The notes under the pieces were generated by a model. That model was not told the origin of the DNA and ran no database searches. It saw only the letters and a program-made list of their open reading frames with translations. 64,000 nucleotides of DNA from the NCBI RefSeq assembly GCF_000820165.1, contig NZ_CDDD01000015.1, positions 52,622 through 116,621 of the forward strand, in the 5' to 3' direction. The DNA comes from Aeromonas taiwanensis (lineage in GTDB: Bacteria > Pseudomonadota > Gammaproteobacteria > Enterobacterales > Aeromonadaceae). This document shows, in pieces, positions 47,451-59,213 of the stretch; the stretch's first letter is position 1, and each line of letters begins with the position of its first letter. The position numbers and the translations under genes are program-made.

Positions 47451-48757
47451 AGAAAGTGAGCAGCATGTTCTCCCGCATGCTCTGGTTTCTGGCCGCCGTG
47501 CTGGTGGTCTATCAGTTCGTCTCCTACGCCACCTTCTACAACTATCTGCTGGCACCCACCGTCAAGCAGATCAGTCACCTGCTGGCCAATCAGGTCAAGC
47601 TCATCTTCCCGGTGGACAGCAACCAGCTGGCCCTGAGCGAGGATGCCGAGGCGCTGGTCTATGTGGCGACCGGCAGCGACATCTATACCCAGAGAGAGGC
47701 GGAGCAGCACGGGCTCAATGACGCCAAGCCCTACCCCTATCTGGAGGAGAGCATCAGCCGAGAGCTGAAGGGGGAGACCAGGGTCAGGGTGGAGATCCAG
47801 GATCACTACATCATCTGGATCCAGCCGCCCCAGGCCAGCCAGATGTGGGTGCGTATACCCCTGACCGAGATCGAGGATGACGACATCGAGCCGCTCATCC
47901 TCTACATGAGCGTCCTGCTGGTGCTGACCCTGTTCGCGGCCTGGCGCTTTGCCCGCCAGCTGGTGCGGCCGCTGGAGGATCTGGAAGCGGGCGCCGTGGC
48001 GGTGGCGCGCGGCAACTTCCCCGATGCGCTGGGGGAGCAGGGCTCCCGGGAGGTGCGCCGGCTGACCCGTACCTTCAACCACATGTCCAGTTCCATCAAG
48101 GGGTTGATCGAGGAGCGCAACCTGATGATGGCCGGCGTCTCCCACGATCTGCGCACGCCGCTCACCCGTATCCGGCTGGCCACCGAGATGATGTCTTCCG
48201 AAGATGAGTACCTCAAGGAGAGCATCAATGCGGATATCGACGAGTCTAATGGCATCATCGATCAGTTCATCGACTACATCCGGCCGAACGAGGGGCTGGA
48301 TGCCAGGCCTGTCGACCTGACCCAGCTTGTCCACGATGCGCTCCTGATGCAGACCGATCAGGGACTGGAAGTGGAGCTGCTGCTGCCGGAGGAGGCGGTA
48401 CGGGTCGCCTGCCATCCCATCAGCATGCGCCGCATCCTCAACAACCTGTCGGGCAATGCGCTGCGTTACGGGGCTACCCGGCTGCAGGCCGAGCTCAGGG
48501 ATGATGGTCATTGGGTAAGGCTGCGCCTGTCCGACAACGGTCCCGGGATCGCGGAGCAGGACTATTCCCGGGTGCTCAAGCCCTTCACCCAGGGCAATGT
48601 GGCGCGCACCGGCGGTGGCAGCGGCCTGGGGCTGGCCATTGTCGCCAAGATAGTCTCCCAGCATCACGGCACCATCAGGCTGGGACGCTCTGAGCTTGGG
48701 GGCTTGCTGGTCGAGATACGGCTGCCAAAAAATCAGCCGTTGGAGTGGATGGATTGA
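47447..48757 (+). CDS. envZ: Osmosensor histidine kinase EnvZ
   Basis: 436-residue inner-membrane kinase/phosphatase for OmpR. TM1 (about 9-30), periplasmic domain, TM2 (about 155-172), HAMP ([17 protein letters not shown]), H-box [21 protein letters not shown]-box [13 protein letters not shown] boxes DNGPGI and [10 protein letters not shown]. Start shares bases with the ompR stop. A strong terminator follows. Confidence 0.96.
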   Translation: MKKVSSMFSRMLWFLAAVLVVYQFVSYATFYNYLLAPTVKQISHLLANQVKLIFPVDSNQLALSEDAEALVYVATGSDIYTQREAEQHGLNDAKPYPYLEESISRELKGETRVRVEIQDHYIIWIQPPQASQMWVRIPLTEIEDDDIEPLILYMSVLLVLTLFAAWRFARQLVRPLEDLEAGAVAVARGNFPDALGEQGSREVRRLTRTFNHMSSSIKGLIEERNLMMAGVSHDLRTPLTRIRLATEMMSSEDEYLKESINADIDESNGIIDQFIDYIRPNEGLDARPVDLTQLVHDALLMQTDQGLEVELLLPEEAVRVACHPISMRRILNNLSGNALRYGATRLQAELRDDGHWVRLRLSDNGPGIAEQDYSRVLKPFTQGNVARTGGGSGLGLAIVAKIVSQHHGTIRLGRSELGGLLVEIRLPKNQPLEWMD

Positions 48758-48760
48758 GAG

Positions 48761-48788
48761 AAGGGCGTATCCGTGGATACGCCCTTTT
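48761..48788. terminator. Terminator after envZ
   Basis: AAGGGCGTATC (48761-48771) and GATACGCCCTT (48776-48786), CGTG loop, then TTTTC. It lies in the short gap to a convergent gene and could serve both. Confidence 0.85.
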
Positions 48789-48791
48789 CAT

Positions 48792-49712
48792 TCAGGCCCC
48801 TGTCTCGCTCGCCTTGCGGTAGCGCTTGCCGTATTTCAGTTGCTGGATCAGCAGGGCGGCGACGATCAGCACCAGCCCGATGGGGGTGGCGGGATGAATG
48901 GCCTCGCCGATCAACAGGTTGAGCAGTACCAGCGAAGCGAAGGGCGAAATGAAGATGAGGTTGCTGATGGGGGCCGTGTTGGTGGCGTGGCGCAGCGCCA
49001 TCAACCAGAGCACGAAGCCGAAGCCCATCTCGAACAGCCCGACATAGATGGCCCCGGCCCAGCCTTGCCAGGCGGTCATGGCAAAGTCGGCGAGCAGCCA
49101 GGTTGCCACGACGATGAAGGGCAGGCTGATGAGGAAGCCAAGCAGCAGGCTGACGATGGGGTCCCCCTGGTTGCGGGTGTTGAGGATCCAGTAGCCCGCC
49201 CAGATCAGGGTCGACACCAGGGCCAGCGTCACCCCGAGCGGGCTGTCGAACTGCAGACCGAACACATCCCCCCTGGTGGCGATCACCAGGGCGCCGAAGT
49301 AGCCGAGCACGATGGCCACACCGTCGCGGCGGCGCAGCTTCTGTCCGAGGAAGGGAACCGCCAGCAGGCTGAGGGTGATGGCCCAGGTGTAGTTGAGGGT
49401 CTGTGCCTGCTGGGCGGGCAGCAGATCGTACGCCTTGAACAGCAGCAAATAATAGAGGAAGGGGTTCAGCACCCCGAGGGCGAGGTAGTAGAAGGGGCGG
49501 GCCTTGAGATAGCTCAGCAGTAACGGCAGCTTGCCCTGACAGGCCACGATGCACCCAAGGGTCAGGGTTGAGGTGCAGGCGGCGACCAGCAGCAGCTGCA
49601 CCGGTTCGAAGTAGGCGAGGGAGATCTTGAAGGCGCTGGCGACCGTCGACCAGAGGGCGACCGCACAGAGCCCGTATTGATAGGCTTTCTTCTGATTCTT
49701 GAGCATCCACAT
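48792..49712 (-). CDS. DMT-superfamily (EamA) transporter
   Basis: 306 residues, about ten transmembrane helices in two EamA repeats; second repeat ends with PATPIGLVLIVAALLIQQL and a basic YGKRYRK tail. Motifs such as ALWSTVASAFKISL and LNYTWAITLSLLAVPFLGQKL fit drug/metabolite transporters. Substrate unknown. Convergent with envZ, divergent from the S10 operon. Confidence 0.88.
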   Translation of the reverse strand: MWMLKNQKKAYQYGLCAVALWSTVASAFKISLAYFEPVQLLLVAACTSTLTLGCIVACQGKLPLLLSYLKARPFYYLALGVLNPFLYYLLLFKAYDLLPAQQAQTLNYTWAITLSLLAVPFLGQKLRRRDGVAIVLGYFGALVIATRGDVFGLQFDSPLGVTLALVSTLIWAGYWILNTRNQGDPIVSLLLGFLISLPFIVVATWLLADFAMTAWQGWAGAIYVGLFEMGFGFVLWLMALRHATNTAPISNLIFISPFASLVLLNLLIGEAIHPATPIGLVLIVAALLIQQLKYGKRYRKASETGA

Positions 49713-49852
49713 CGTTCCGCTGACAGGGGGCGAGGGCGCAGTCTATCAGCCCCTTTGCAACATTGTCGTTACCGGCGTTCGGGGGAAGGGCGAGAGGGCT
49801 TTGTGAGATCCATCTGCCACACAAATATTGCGCACAATCTGTCCGCCTTCTC

Positions 49853-50374
<522 letters not shown>

Positions 50375-50396
50375 TTACGGAAAGAGGTTGATAACA

Positions 50397-51029
50397 ATGA
50401 CAATCGGTCTTGTAGGTCGCAAAGTGGGTATGACTCGCATCTTCACTGAAGATGGCGTTTCTATCCCGGTGACTGTTATCGAAGTTGAAGCTAACCGTGT
50501 AACTCAGGTCAAATCTGTAGAAACCGACGGCTACAACGCTATTCAGGTTACCACTGGCTCCAAGAAAGCCAGCCGCGTAACCAAGCCGGAAGCTGGCCAC
50601 TTTGCCAAAGCTGGTGTAGAAGCCGGTCGCGGTCTGTGGGAATTCCGCCTGAACAACGGTGAAACTTTCACTGTTGGTAGCGAGCTGAAAGTAGATCTTC
50701 TCGCTGACGTTAAGCTGGTAGACGTTACCGGCACATCCAAGGGTAAAGGTTTTGCCGGTACTGTTAAGCGCTGGAACTTCCGCACCCAGGATATGACCCA
50801 CGGTAACTCTCTGTCCCACCGTGTACCTGGCTCCATCGGTCAAAACCAGACCCCGGGCCGTGTATTCAAGGGCAAAAAGATGGCTGGTCACATGGGTGCT
50901 GAGCGTGTAACGACTCAGAACCTGGAACTGGTTCGTGTTGACGCTGAACGCAACCTGCTGCTCATCAAAGGCGCAGTACCGGGTGCAACCAACGGCAACG
51001 TGATCGTCAAACCTGCCGTCAAAGCGTAA
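50397..51029 (+). CDS. rplC: 50S ribosomal protein L3
   Basis: 210 residues, near-identical in layout to E. coli L3 ([18 protein letters not shown]; the long loop near GHMGAERVT). Binds 23S rRNA early in assembly near the peptidyl transferase centre. Start ATG 50397 gives MTIGLVG, one residue longer at the N-terminus than E. coli MIGLVG; ATG 50388 is also in frame but unlikely. Confidence 0.98.
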   Translation: MTIGLVGRKVGMTRIFTEDGVSIPVTVIEVEANRVTQVKSVETDGYNAIQVTTGSKKASRVTKPEAGHFAKAGVEAGRGLWEFRLNNGETFTVGSELKVDLLADVKLVDVTGTSKGKGFAGTVKRWNFRTQDMTHGNSLSHRVPGSIGQNQTPGRVFKGKKMAGHMGAERVTTQNLELVRVDAERNLLLIKGAVPGATNGNVIVKPAVKA

Positions 51030-51046
51030 CGTCTGAGGAGATAGTA

Positions 51047-51652
51047 ATGGAATTGGTAATGAAAGACGCCAAGAGCGCTCTTGAAGTTTCCGAGACTACC
51101 TTCGGGCGCGAATTCAACGAAGCTCTGGTTCACCAGGTTGTCGTTGCATATGCCGCTGGTGCCCGTCAGGGTACTCGTGCGCAGCTGACTCGCTCTGAAG
51201 TGTCTGGTGGCGGCAAAAAGCCGTGGCGTCAGAAGGGTACTGGTCGTGCCCGTGCTGGCTCCATCCGTTCGCCCATCTGGCGTTCCGGTGGTGTGACCTT
51301 TGCTGCTAAGCCGCAAGATCACAGCCAGAAAGTAAACAAGAAGATGTACCGCGGCGCTATCCGTAGCATCCTGTCCGAGCTGGTACGTCAAGAGCGCCTG
51401 ATCGTTGTCGAGAAATTCGGCATCGAAGCGCCGAAGACCAAAGAACTGATCGCTAAGCTGAAAGAGATGGAACTGACTGACGTTCTGATCGTGACTGCTG
51501 AAGTCGATGAGAACCTGTTCCTGGCTGCTCGCAACCTGTACAAGGTCGACGTGCGTGATGTTGCCGGTATCGACCCGGTCAGCCTGATCGCTTTCGACAA
51601 GATTCTGATGACTGCAGACGCAGTTAAGCAAATCGAGGAGATGCTGGCATGA
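51047..51652 (+). CDS. rplD: 50S ribosomal protein L4
   Basis: 201 residues as in E. coli; extended exit-tunnel loop [23 protein letters not shown]. Also the feedback regulator of this operon through the leader upstream of rpsJ. The stop overlaps the rplW start (ATGA). Confidence 0.98.
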   Translation: MELVMKDAKSALEVSETTFGREFNEALVHQVVVAYAAGARQGTRAQLTRSEVSGGGKKPWRQKGTGRARAGSIRSPIWRSGGVTFAAKPQDHSQKVNKKMYRGAIRSILSELVRQERLIVVEKFGIEAPKTKELIAKLKEMELTDVLIVTAEVDENLFLAARNLYKVDVRDVAGIDPVSLIAFDKILMTADAVKQIEEMLA

Positions 51653-51951
51653 TCCGCGAAGAACGTCTGTTGAAAGTTCTGAAGGCTCCGCACATCTCTG
51701 AAAAGAGCACCATGGTCGCAGAAAAGCAGAACACTATCGTGTTCAAAGTTGCTGTTGATGCCACCAAGGCGGAAGTCAAAGCTGCAGTTGCGAAACTGTT
51801 CGAGGTCGAAGTTGAGACCGTCCGTACCCTGAACATGAAGGGTAAGACCAAGCGCGCAGGTGCACGCGTAGGCCGTCGTTCCGATTGGAAAAAGGCTTAT
51901 GTGACCCTGAAAGCTGGTCAGGACATCGACTTCATGGGCGCAGCCGAGTAA
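51649..51951 (+). CDS. rplW: 50S ribosomal protein L23
   Basis: 100 residues with [13 protein letters not shown] and [13 protein letters not shown], the tunnel-exit protein that docks trigger factor and SRP. Translationally coupled to rplD through a 4-base overlap. Confidence 0.98.
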   Translation: MIREERLLKVLKAPHISEKSTMVAEKQNTIVFKVAVDATKAEVKAAVAKLFEVEVETVRTLNMKGKTKRAGARVGRRSDWKKAYVTLKAGQDIDFMGAAE

Positions 51952-51966
51952 GAGGAGTTCTGAAAA

Positions 51967-52788
51967 ATGGCAATCGTTAAGTGCAAGCCTACTTCTCCGG
52001 GCCGCCGTCACGTCGTCAAGATCGTCAACCAAGAGCTGTACAAGGGCAAGCCCTTCGCCGCTCTGCTGGACAGCAAAAGCAAGTCCGGTGGCCGTAACAA
52101 CAACGGCCGCATCACCACCCGTCACATCGGTGGTGGTCACAAGCAACACTACCGTCTGATCGACTTCAAGCGCGACAAAGACGGCATTCCGGCCAAAGTT
52201 GAGCGTCTGGAATACGATCCTAACCGTACCGCAAACATCGCCCTGGTGCTGTATGCAGACGGTGAGCGTCGTTACATCCTGGCTCCGAAAGGCCTGAAAG
52301 CTGGTGATGCAATCGCCTCTGGTGCTGATGCTGCCATCAAGGTGGGTAACACCCTGCCGATGCGCAACATCCCGGTCGGTTCTACCGTTCACGCCGTTGA
52401 GATGAAGCCTGGTAAAGGTGCCCAGCTGGCTCGTTCCGCTGGTACTTTCATCCAGATCCTGGCTCGTGAAGGTAACTATGTAACTCTGCGTCTGCGTTCC
52501 GGCGAAGTACGTAAAGTTCTGGCCGAGTGCCGCGCTACCATCGGTGAAGTGGGTAACTCCGAGCACATGCTGCGTCAACTGGGTAAAGCCGGTGCAAACC
52601 GCTGGCGTGGTATTCGTCCGACCGTTCGCGGTATGGCGATGAACCCGGTTGATCACCCGCACGGTGGTGGTGAGGGTCGTAACAAGGGCATGCAGCCTGT
52701 GTCCCCATGGGGCCAGAAGGCTAAGGGCTTCAAGACCCGTAAGAACAAGCGTACCGACAAGTACATCGTACGTCGTCGTAACAAGTAA
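51967..52788 (+). CDS. rplB: 50S ribosomal protein L2
   Basis: 273 residues as in E. coli. Conserved C-terminal [17 protein letters not shown] contains the histidine near the peptidyl transferase centre. Essential for subunit association. Confidence 0.99.
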   Translation: MAIVKCKPTSPGRRHVVKIVNQELYKGKPFAALLDSKSKSGGRNNNGRITTRHIGGGHKQHYRLIDFKRDKDGIPAKVERLEYDPNRTANIALVLYADGERRYILAPKGLKAGDAIASGADAAIKVGNTLPMRNIPVGSTVHAVEMKPGKGAQLARSAGTFIQILAREGNYVTLRLRSGEVRKVLAECRATIGEVGNSEHMLRQLGKAGANRWRGIRPTVRGMAMNPVDHPHGGGEGRNKGMQPVSPWGQKAKGFKTRKNKRTDKYIVRRRNK

Positions 52789-52795
52789 TTGTTAA

Positions 52796-53089
<294 letters not shown>

Positions 53090-53099
53090 GGGATAAATG

Positions 53100-53444
53100 A
53101 TGGAAGCTATCGCTAAACACCGTTATGCCCGTACTTCTGCCCAGAAAGCTCGTCTGGTAGCCGATCAAGTACGTGGTCTGTCCGTAGACAAGGCTCTGAA
53201 CATCCTGACCTTCAGCCCGAAAAAGGCTGCAGTTCTGGTGAAGAAAGTGCTGGAATCTGCCATTGCCAACGCTGAGCACAACGAAGGTGCCGATATCGAC
53301 ACCCTGCGTGTTGCCACCATCATGGTAGACGAAGGTCCCTCCATGAAGCGCATCCGCCCGCGTGCCAAAGGTCGCGCGGATCGTATCCTCAAGCGTACCG
53401 CTCACATCACTGTAGTGGTATCCGACGCTAAGGCTGGGAGATAA
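53100..53444 (+). CDS. rplV: 50S ribosomal protein L22
   Basis: 114 residues; its beta-hairpin lines the exit tunnel and includes [18 protein letters not shown], the site of macrolide-resistance changes in other bacteria. Adjacent ATGs at 53097 and 53100; the second matches the usual [13 protein letters not shown] start and stands at a better distance from AAGGG. Confidence 0.97.
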   Translation: MEAIAKHRYARTSAQKARLVADQVRGLSVDKALNILTFSPKKAAVLVKKVLESAIANAEHNEGADIDTLRVATIMVDEGPSMKRIRPRAKGRADRILKRTAHITVVVSDAKAGR

Positions 53445-53447
53445 GCA

Positions 53448-54161
53448 ATGGGTCAGAAAGTACATCCTAATGGCATTCGCCTGGGTATTACCAAGCCTTG
53501 GAATTCTACCTGGTTCGCGAACACCAAAGACTTCGCTGACAACCTGTACAGCGATTTCCAAGTACGCCAGTTCCTGACCAAGGAGCTGAAAAACGCTTCC
53601 TTGTCCAAGATCACCATCGAGCGTCCGGCCAAGAGCATCCGTGTGACCATTCACACCGCTCGTCCGGGTGTCGTGATCGGCAAGAAAGGCGAAGACGTTG
53701 AAAAACTGCGCAAAGCTGTAGCCGCTATTGCTGGCGTGCCTGCTCAGATCAACATTTCCGAAGTCCGCAAGCCGGAGCTGGATGGCAAACTGGTTGCCGA
53801 CAGCATCACTTCTCAGCTGGAACGTCGCGTAATGTTCCGTCGCGCTATGAAGCGTGCCGTACAGAACGCCATGCGTCTGGGTGCCAAGGGCATCAAGGTA
53901 GAAGTATCCGGTCGTCTGGGCGGCGCTGAAATCGCGCGTACCGAATGGTACCGTGAAGGTCGTGTGCCCCTGCACACCCTGCGTGCCGACATCGACTACG
54001 CAACTTCTGAAGCCCACACCACTTACGGTGTGATCGGCGTTAAAGTTTGGATCTTCAAGGGCGAAGTTCTGGGCGGTCTGGCTGCAGTCAATGCTGCCGC
54101 TGCTCAAGAGCAAGCTCCTGCAAAGCCCAAGCGTGACAACAAGCGCCGCGCTGCTAAGTAA
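53448..54161 (+). CDS. rpsC: 30S ribosomal protein S3
   Basis: 237 residues: KH domain with [17 protein letters not shown] (GxxG loop) and the C-terminal domain; helicase-active entry-site protein with S4 and S5. A slightly extended alanine/lysine-rich tail compared with E. coli (233). Confidence 0.98.
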   Translation: MGQKVHPNGIRLGITKPWNSTWFANTKDFADNLYSDFQVRQFLTKELKNASLSKITIERPAKSIRVTIHTARPGVVIGKKGEDVEKLRKAVAAIAGVPAQINISEVRKPELDGKLVADSITSQLERRVMFRRAMKRAVQNAMRLGAKGIKVEVSGRLGGAEIARTEWYREGRVPLHTLRADIDYATSEAHTTYGVIGVKVWIFKGEVLGGLAAVNAAAAQEQAPAKPKRDNKRRAAK

Positions 54162-54174
54162 GGAGATTCGGTAA

Positions 54175-54588
54175 ATGTTGCAACCTAAGCGTACTAAATT
54201 CCGCAAGACCCACAAGGGTCGTAACCGCGGTCTGGCCAATGCCGGTAACGAAGTATCCTTCGGTACCTTTGGCCTGAAGGCGACATCTCGTGGTCAACTG
54301 ACTGCTCGTCAAATCGAAGCAGCCCGTCGTGCCATGACCCGTCACGTTAAGCGTCAAGGCAAGATCTGGATCCGTGTGTTCCCGGACAAGCCCATTACCG
54401 AAAAGCCCCTCGAAGTTCGTATGGGTAAAGGTAAGGGTAACGTGGAATACTGGGTTTGCCCGATCCAGCCTGGCAAGGTTCTGTACGAGATGGATGGTGT
54501 ACCTGAGGCTCTGGCGCGTGAAGCGTTTGCCCTGGCCGCAGCTAAGCTGTCCGTTCAGACCACTTTCGTAATTAAGACGGTGATGTGA
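54175..54588 (+). CDS. rplP: 50S ribosomal protein L16
   Basis: 137 residues, [19 protein letters not shown], with the loop containing the arginine hydroxylated by YcfD in E. coli ([19 protein letters not shown] region). The stop overlaps the rpmC start. Confidence 0.98.
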   Translation: MLQPKRTKFRKTHKGRNRGLANAGNEVSFGTFGLKATSRGQLTARQIEAARRAMTRHVKRQGKIWIRVFPDKPITEKPLEVRMGKGKGNVEYWVCPIQPGKVLYEMDGVPEALAREAFALAAAKLSVQTTFVIKTVM

Positions 54589-54779
54589 TGAAAGCCCAAG
54601 ATCTGCGTCAAAAGAGCGTCGAAGAACTGAACCAGGAGCTGCTGGGTCTGCTGCGTGAGCAATTCAACATGCGCATGCAAGCTTCCACCGGCCAACTGGC
54701 TCAGACTCACACTCTGAAACAAGTGCGTCGTGACGTCGCACGTATCAAGACTGTACTGACTGAGAAGGCAGGTGCGTAA
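54588..54779 (+). CDS. rpmC: 50S ribosomal protein L29
   Basis: 63 residues, two-helix hairpin ([19 protein letters not shown] ... [12 protein letters not shown]). TGATG overlap with rplP and TAATG overlap with rpsQ show translational coupling. Confidence 0.98.
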   Translation: MKAQDLRQKSVEELNQELLGLLREQFNMRMQASTGQLAQTHTLKQVRRDVARIKTVLTEKAGA

Positions 54780-55027
54780 TGACTGACAAGATCCGTACTC
54801 TGCAAGGTCGTGTAATCAGCGACAAGATGGACAAGTCCATCACTGTTGCTATCGAGCGCAAGGTAAAGCACCCGATCTACGGTAAGATCATCAAGCGTAC
54901 TACCAAGCTGCACGTGCATGACGAGAACAACGAGTGCAAGGCTGGCGACCTCGTGGAAATCCGCGAGTGCCGCCCGCTGTCCAAGACCAAGTCCTGGACC
55001 CTGGTTGCTGTCGTAGAAAAGGCCTAA
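54779..55027 (+). CDS. rpsQ: 30S ribosomal protein S17
   Basis: 82 residues, [31 protein letters not shown]; primary 16S rRNA binder. Last gene of the S10 operon; a strong terminator follows. Confidence 0.98.
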   Translation: MTDKIRTLQGRVISDKMDKSITVAIERKVKHPIYGKIIKRTTKLHVHDENNECKAGDLVEIRECRPLSKTKSWTLVAVVEKA

Positions 55028-55044
55028 TTCGGTACTTTATAGCC

Positions 55045-55077
55045 CAAACGGCCCCCCATCGGGGCCGTTTGTTTTTT
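55045..55077 (+). terminator. Terminator between the S10 and spc operons
   Basis: CAAACGGCCCC (55045-55055) and GGGGCCGTTTG (55061-55071), an 11-bp perfect stem followed by six T. It separates rpsQ from rplN. Confidence 0.9.
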
Positions 55078-55101
55078 AGGCTACCTTTTCAAAAATAGCT
55101 G

Positions 55102-55110
55102 TGTTATAGT
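55102..55110 (+). promoter_or_regulatory. spc operon promoter (extended -10)
   Basis: TGTTATAGT at 55102-55110 is an extended -10 (TG-T-TATAGT). The -35 region (about 55082-55088) is poor. It would start a leader of about 60 bases before rplN. Confidence 0.6.
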
Positions 55111-55175
55111 TTCGCGCCTTTTGAAGGCAGCCAGATCCCGAGAGGGATAAGAAGTAAACAAAGCGGAGCACTAAG

Positions 55176-55544
55176 ATGATCCAGATGCAAAGTATGCTGG
55201 GTGTTGCCGACAACTCCGGCGCTCGCAGTGTAATGTGTATTAAGGTTCTGGGTGGTTCGCACCGCCGTTACGCCGGCATCGGCGACATCATCAAGGTTTC
55301 TATCAAGGAAGCCATTCCTCGCGGTAAAGTGAAGAAAGGTGATGTGTATAACGCGGTGGTCGTACGCACCCGTAAAGGCGTTCGTCGTCCGGACGGCTCT
55401 GTCATCCGTTTCGACAACAATGCGGCTGTGTTGCTTAACAACAACCAGCAGCCGATCGGTACTCGTATTTTTGGCCCGGTGACCCGTGAACTCCGTAATG
55501 AGAAGTTCATGAAGATTGTGTCCCTGGCACCCGAAGTACTGTAA
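55176..55544 (+). CDS. rplN: 50S ribosomal protein L14
   Basis: 122 residues, [27 protein letters not shown]; binds 23S rRNA and helps bridge the subunits. First gene of the spc operon, preceded by its own promoter. Confidence 0.98.
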
Positions 55545-55555
55545 GGAGTCGAACG

Positions 55556-55873
55556 ATGGCAGCTAAAATCCGTCGCGAAGACGAAGTAATTGTTCTTACC
55601 GGCAAAGACAAGGGCAAGCGTGGCAAAGTCACTCAAGTTCTGATTGCCAAAGGTAAGGTAATCGTGGAAGGCATCAACCAGGTGAAGAAACACCAGAAGC
55701 CGGTACCCGCACTGGGTCAGGCTGGCGGTATCGTCACCAAAGAAGCCCCCATCGATGTATCTAACGTAGCGCTGTTCAACTCTGCCACTGGCAAGGCTGA
55801 CCGCGTTGGTTTCCGGATTGAAGACGGCAAGAAAGTCCGTTTCTTCAAATCCACCGGCGAACTTGTGAAGTAA
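55556..55873 (+). CDS. rplX: 50S ribosomal protein L24
   Basis: 105 residues with the KOW motif [19 protein letters not shown]; an assembly initiator. GGAG lies before ATG 55556. Confidence 0.98.
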   Translation: MAAKIRREDEVIVLTGKDKGKRGKVTQVLIAKGKVIVEGINQVKKHQKPVPALGQAGGIVTKEAPIDVSNVALFNSATGKADRVGFRIEDGKKVRFFKSTGELVK

Positions 55874-55886
55874 TTGGAGTTTAACG

Positions 55887-56426
55887 ATGGCGAAACTGCA
55901 TGATTACTACAAATCCGATGTAGTAAATGAACTGACCAAGCAGTTCGGTTACAAGACTATCATGCAAGTCCCTCGGATCGAGAAAATCACCCTGAACATG
56001 GGTGTTGGTGAAGCGATCTCTGACAAGAAGTTGCTGGAAAATGCTGCTGCCGATATGGCTGCCATTTCCGGTCAGAAGCCGCTGATCACCAAAGCACGCA
56101 AATCTGTTGCGGGCTTCAAGATTCGTGAAGGCTACCCGATAGGTTGTAAAGTAACCCTGCGTGGCGAGCGTATGTGGGAGTTCCTGGAACGGCTGATTTG
56201 CATCTCCGTACCGCGTATCCGTGACTTCCGTGGTCTGAACGCCAAGGCGTTCGATGGCCGTGGTAACTACTCCATGGGCGTGCGTGAGCAAATCATCTTC
56301 CCGGAAATCGACTATGACAAGGTCGATCGCGTCCGTGGTCTGGATATCACCATCACCACTTCCGCGAATACCGACGAAGAAGGCCGTGCTCTGCTGGCTG
56401 CCTTTAACTTCCCATTCCGCAAGTAA
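55887..56426 (+). CDS. rplE: 50S ribosomal protein L5
   Basis: 179 residues as in E. coli; [17 protein letters not shown] and [19 protein letters not shown]. Binds 5S rRNA and the P-site tRNA elbow. Confidence 0.98.
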   Translation: MAKLHDYYKSDVVNELTKQFGYKTIMQVPRIEKITLNMGVGEAISDKKLLENAAADMAAISGQKPLITKARKSVAGFKIREGYPIGCKVTLRGERMWEFLERLICISVPRIRDFRGLNAKAFDGRGNYSMGVREQIIFPEIDYDKVDRVRGLDITITTSANTDEEGRALLAAFNFPFRK

Positions 56427-56436
56427 GGTTAGGGTT

Positions 56437-56742
56437 ATGGCTAAAACATCCATGAAAGCACGTGAAGCAAAGCGTGCGAAGCTGGCAGCCAAGTTCGCGA
56501 CCAAGCGTACCGAGCTGAAAGCTATCATCGTTGATATGAACGCTTCTGAAGAAGCGCGTTGGGATGCTGTCTTGCAACTGCAACAGCTGCCCCGTGATTC
56601 CAGTCCGTCCCGCCAGCGTAACCGTTGCAACATCACTGGTCGTCCGCACGGTTTCCTGCGGAAGTTTGGCCTCTCTCGCATCAAGGTGCGTGAGCATGCC
56701 ATGAAGGGCGAAATTCCGGGCCTCAAAAAGGCCTCTTGGTAA
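56437..56742 (+). CDS. rpsN: 30S ribosomal protein S14 (zinc-independent type)
   Basis: 101 residues, the long C- form: [21 protein letters not shown] lacks the CxxC pairs of zinc-binding S14. The open frame extends upstream into rplE, but the start is ATG 56437 ([13 protein letters not shown]). Confidence 0.97.
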   Translation: MAKTSMKAREAKRAKLAAKFATKRTELKAIIVDMNASEEARWDAVLQLQQLPRDSSPSRQRNRCNITGRPHGFLRKFGLSRIKVREHAMKGEIPGLKKASW

Positions 56743-56761
56743 GAATCTCGGGAGTTAGACT

Positions 56762-57154
56762 ATGAGCATGCAAGATCCGATCGCGGATATGCTGACCCGC
56801 ATCCGTAACGGTCAGGCGGCGAGCAAAGTTGCGGTTTCCATGCCTTCTTCCAAGCTGAAAGTGGCTATCGCCAAAGTGCTGAAAGAAGAAGGTTACATCG
56901 CTGGCTACACCGTAGCTGGTGACGTGAAACCGGAACTGGAAATTGAACTGAAATATTTCCAGGGCAAGCCGGTTGTAGAACTGATCCAACGCGTGAGCCG
57001 TCCCGGCCTGCGTATTTACAAGCGCACTACTGATCTGCCGAAAGTCATGGGCGGTCTCGGTGTTGCAATCGTGTCCACGTCTAAAGGTGTGATGACCGAC
57101 CGTGCTGCCCGCAAGGCAAGCATGGGTGGTGAGATCATCTGCTACGTCGCCTAA
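56762..57154 (+). CDS. rpsH: 30S ribosomal protein S8
   Basis: 130 residues, [20 protein letters not shown], ending [10 protein letters not shown]. In E. coli S8 represses the spc operon at the rplE translation start; the equivalent mRNA structure was not checked here. Confidence 0.98.
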   Translation: MSMQDPIADMLTRIRNGQAASKVAVSMPSSKLKVAIAKVLKEEGYIAGYTVAGDVKPELEIELKYFQGKPVVELIQRVSRPGLRIYKRTTDLPKVMGGLGVAIVSTSKGVMTDRAARKASMGGEIICYVA

Positions 57155-57167
57155 TAGGAGGTCGGAA

Positions 57168-57701
57168 ATGTCTCGCGTTGCTAAGGCACCCGTCACTATT
57201 CCTGCTGGCGTAGAGGTGACTCTGAACGGTCAGGAACTGTCCATCAAAGGTGGTAAAGGTTCCCTGGTTCGTTCCATCCACGCCGGTGTAGAAGTGACCA
57301 AAGAAGACAATGTACTGAAGTTCGCCCCGCGCGACGGCATCGCTGGTGCTGACGCTCAGGCCGGTACTGCCCGTGCATTGGTCAACAACATGGTAGTCGG
57401 TGTTACCCAAGGCTTCGAGCGCAAGCTGCAGCTGGTTGGTGTAGGTTACAAAGCCTCCATCAAGGGCAATGCTGTTGCGCTGGCACTGGGCTTCTCTCAC
57501 CCGGTAGAGCATGCGCTGCCGGCTGGTGTCACCGCTGAATGTCCGTCCGCCACCGAAATCGTTCTGCGTGGTGTGGACAAGCAGCTGGTTGGCCAAGTCG
57601 CCGCCGATATCCGTGCTTACCGCGCTCCGGAGCCCTACAAGGGCAAGGGTGTACGCTATGCCAACGAGCAAGTGCGTACTAAAGAAGCTAAGAAGAAGTA
57701 A
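57168..57701 (+). CDS. rplF: 50S ribosomal protein L6
   Basis: 177 residues, two-fold repeated domain; [21 protein letters not shown] and the C-terminal [22 protein letters not shown] precedes ATG 57168; the open frame upstream lies in rpsH. Confidence 0.98.
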   Translation: MSRVAKAPVTIPAGVEVTLNGQELSIKGGKGSLVRSIHAGVEVTKEDNVLKFAPRDGIAGADAQAGTARALVNNMVVGVTQGFERKLQLVGVGYKASIKGNAVALALGFSHPVEHALPAGVTAECPSATEIVLRGVDKQLVGQVAADIRAYRAPEPYKGKGVRYANEQVRTKEAKKK

Positions 57702-57710
57702 GGTAACACT

Positions 57711-58064
57711 ATGGACAAGAAAGCAGCTCGTCTCCGTCGTGCTACTCGTGCTCGGAAAAAGATGCAGGAACTGGGAGCTACCCGTCTGGTTGTTCACCGT
57801 ACCCCGCGTCATATCTATGCGCAGGTTATTGCAGCCAACGGTTCCGAAGTTCTGGCCTCTGCTTCCACAGTAGAGAAGGCCATCAGTGAAGCTCTGAAAT
57901 ACACCGGTAACGCAGACGCTGCTACCGCTGTAGGCAAGGCTATCGCTGAGCGTGCCATTGCCAAAGGCGTTCAGAACGTATCTTTCGATCGTTCCGGTTT
58001 CAAGTATCACGGTCGTGTAGCCGCTCTGGCTGCCGCTGCTCGTGACGCTGGTCTTCAGTTCTAA
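57711..58064 (+). CDS. rplR: 50S ribosomal protein L18
   Basis: 117 residues as in E. coli, basic N-terminus [20 protein letters not shown] and C-terminal [22 protein letters not shown]; 5S rRNA binding. Confidence 0.98.
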   Translation: MDKKAARLRRATRARKKMQELGATRLVVHRTPRHIYAQVIAANGSEVLASASTVEKAISEALKYTGNADAATAVGKAIAERAIAKGVQNVSFDRSGFKYHGRVAALAAAARDAGLQF

Positions 58065-58078
58065 GCTAGGAGTCGAAG

Positions 58079-58579
58079 ATGGCTAAAGTCGAATCTCAAG
58101 CCGGCGAACTGCAAGAAAAGCTGATTGCAGTAAACCGTGTTTCGAAAACTGTTAAAGGTGGTCGTATCATGTCCTTCACCGCGTTGACCGTGGTGGGTGA
58201 TGGTAACGGCCGTGTAGGTTACGGTTACGGTAAGGCCCGTGAAGTTCCTGCCGCCATTCAAAAGGCGATGGAACAGGCTAAGCGTAACCTGAGCAAGGTA
58301 GAACTGAACAACGGCACCCTGCACCACCCGGTGAAAGGTGTTCACTCCGGTTCCACCGTGTTCATGAAGCCGGCCTCCCAAGGTACTGGTATCATCGCAG
58401 GCGGCGCTATGCGTGCCGTTCTGGAAGTTGCCGGTATCCACAACGTGCTGGCCAAGACCTACGGTTCCACCAACCCGATCAACGTTGTTCGCGCAACTGT
58501 AGACGCTCTGGTTCACGGTCAATCACCGGAACAGATCGCTGCCAAGCGTGGTCTGCGCGTTGAAGAAATTCTGGGGTAA
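58079..58579 (+). CDS. rpsE: 30S ribosomal protein S5
   Basis: 166 residues; [20 protein letters not shown] is the loop where spectinomycin-resistance changes occur in E. coli. Accuracy (ram) protein with S4. Confidence 0.98.
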   Translation: MAKVESQAGELQEKLIAVNRVSKTVKGGRIMSFTALTVVGDGNGRVGYGYGKAREVPAAIQKAMEQAKRNLSKVELNNGTLHHPVKGVHSGSTVFMKPASQGTGIIAGGAMRAVLEVAGIHNVLAKTYGSTNPINVVRATVDALVHGQSPEQIAAKRGLRVEEILG

Positions 58580-58585
58580 TGCGAC

Positions 58586-58765
58586 ATGGCTAACACTGTA
58601 AAAGTAACTCAAACTCGCAGCTCTATCGGCCGTCTGCCAAAGCACAAGGCGACTCTGCGTGGTCTGGGTCTGCGTCGCATTGGTCACACCGTTGAGCTGG
58701 AAGATACTCCCTGCGTACGCGGCATGATCAACCAGGTTTATTACATGGTTAAGGTGGAGGGCTAA
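58586..58765 (+). CDS. rpmD: 50S ribosomal protein L30
   Basis: 59 residues, [20 protein letters not shown] ... [12 protein letters not shown], the usual short bacterial L30. It lies in the gap between rpsE and rplO in the normal spc order; GCGACATG gives a weak ribosome-binding site, as expected for a coupled gene. Confidence 0.97.
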   Translation: MANTVKVTQTRSSIGRLPKHKATLRGLGLRRIGHTVELEDTPCVRGMINQVYYMVKVEG

Positions 58766-58767
58766 GC

Positions 58768-59205
58768 ATGCGTCTGAATACTCTGTCTCCGGCCGCTGGC
58801 TCCAAGCGCGTTAAGCACCGTCCGGGCCGTGGTATCGGTTCTGGTCTGGGCAAGACCGGTGGTCGTGGTGTTAAAGGTCAAACCTCTCGTTCCGGTGGCG
58901 GCAAGGTCCGCAACGGTTTCGAAGGTGGCCAGATGCCTTTGAAAATCCGTCTGCCGAAGTTCGGTTTCTTCTCTCGCAAATCTTTGGTTTCTGCCGAAGT
59001 GCGCCTGAACGAAATCGCCCTGGTAGAAGGTGATGTGGTCGACGTGAGCACTCTGAAGCAAGCTGGTGTTATTACCAAAAACATCGTGTTCGCTAAAGTT
59101 GTTCTGTCTGGCAACATTGACCGTGCTGTGACCGTTCGTGGTCTGTCCGTCACCAAGGGTGCACGTGCAGCCATCGAGGCCGCTGGCGGTAAAATCGAGG
59201 AATAA
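58768..59205 (+). CDS. rplO: 50S ribosomal protein L15
   Basis: 145 residues, [25 protein letters not shown] with glycine-rich N-terminal extension. Two bases separate it from rpmD. Confidence 0.98.
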   Translation: MRLNTLSPAAGSKRVKHRPGRGIGSGLGKTGGRGVKGQTSRSGGGKVRNGFEGGQMPLKIRLPKFGFFSRKSLVSAEVRLNEIALVEGDVVDVSTLKQAGVITKNIVFAKVVLSGNIDRAVTVRGLSVTKGARAAIEAAGGKIEE

Positions 59206-59213
59206 TCAGTACA

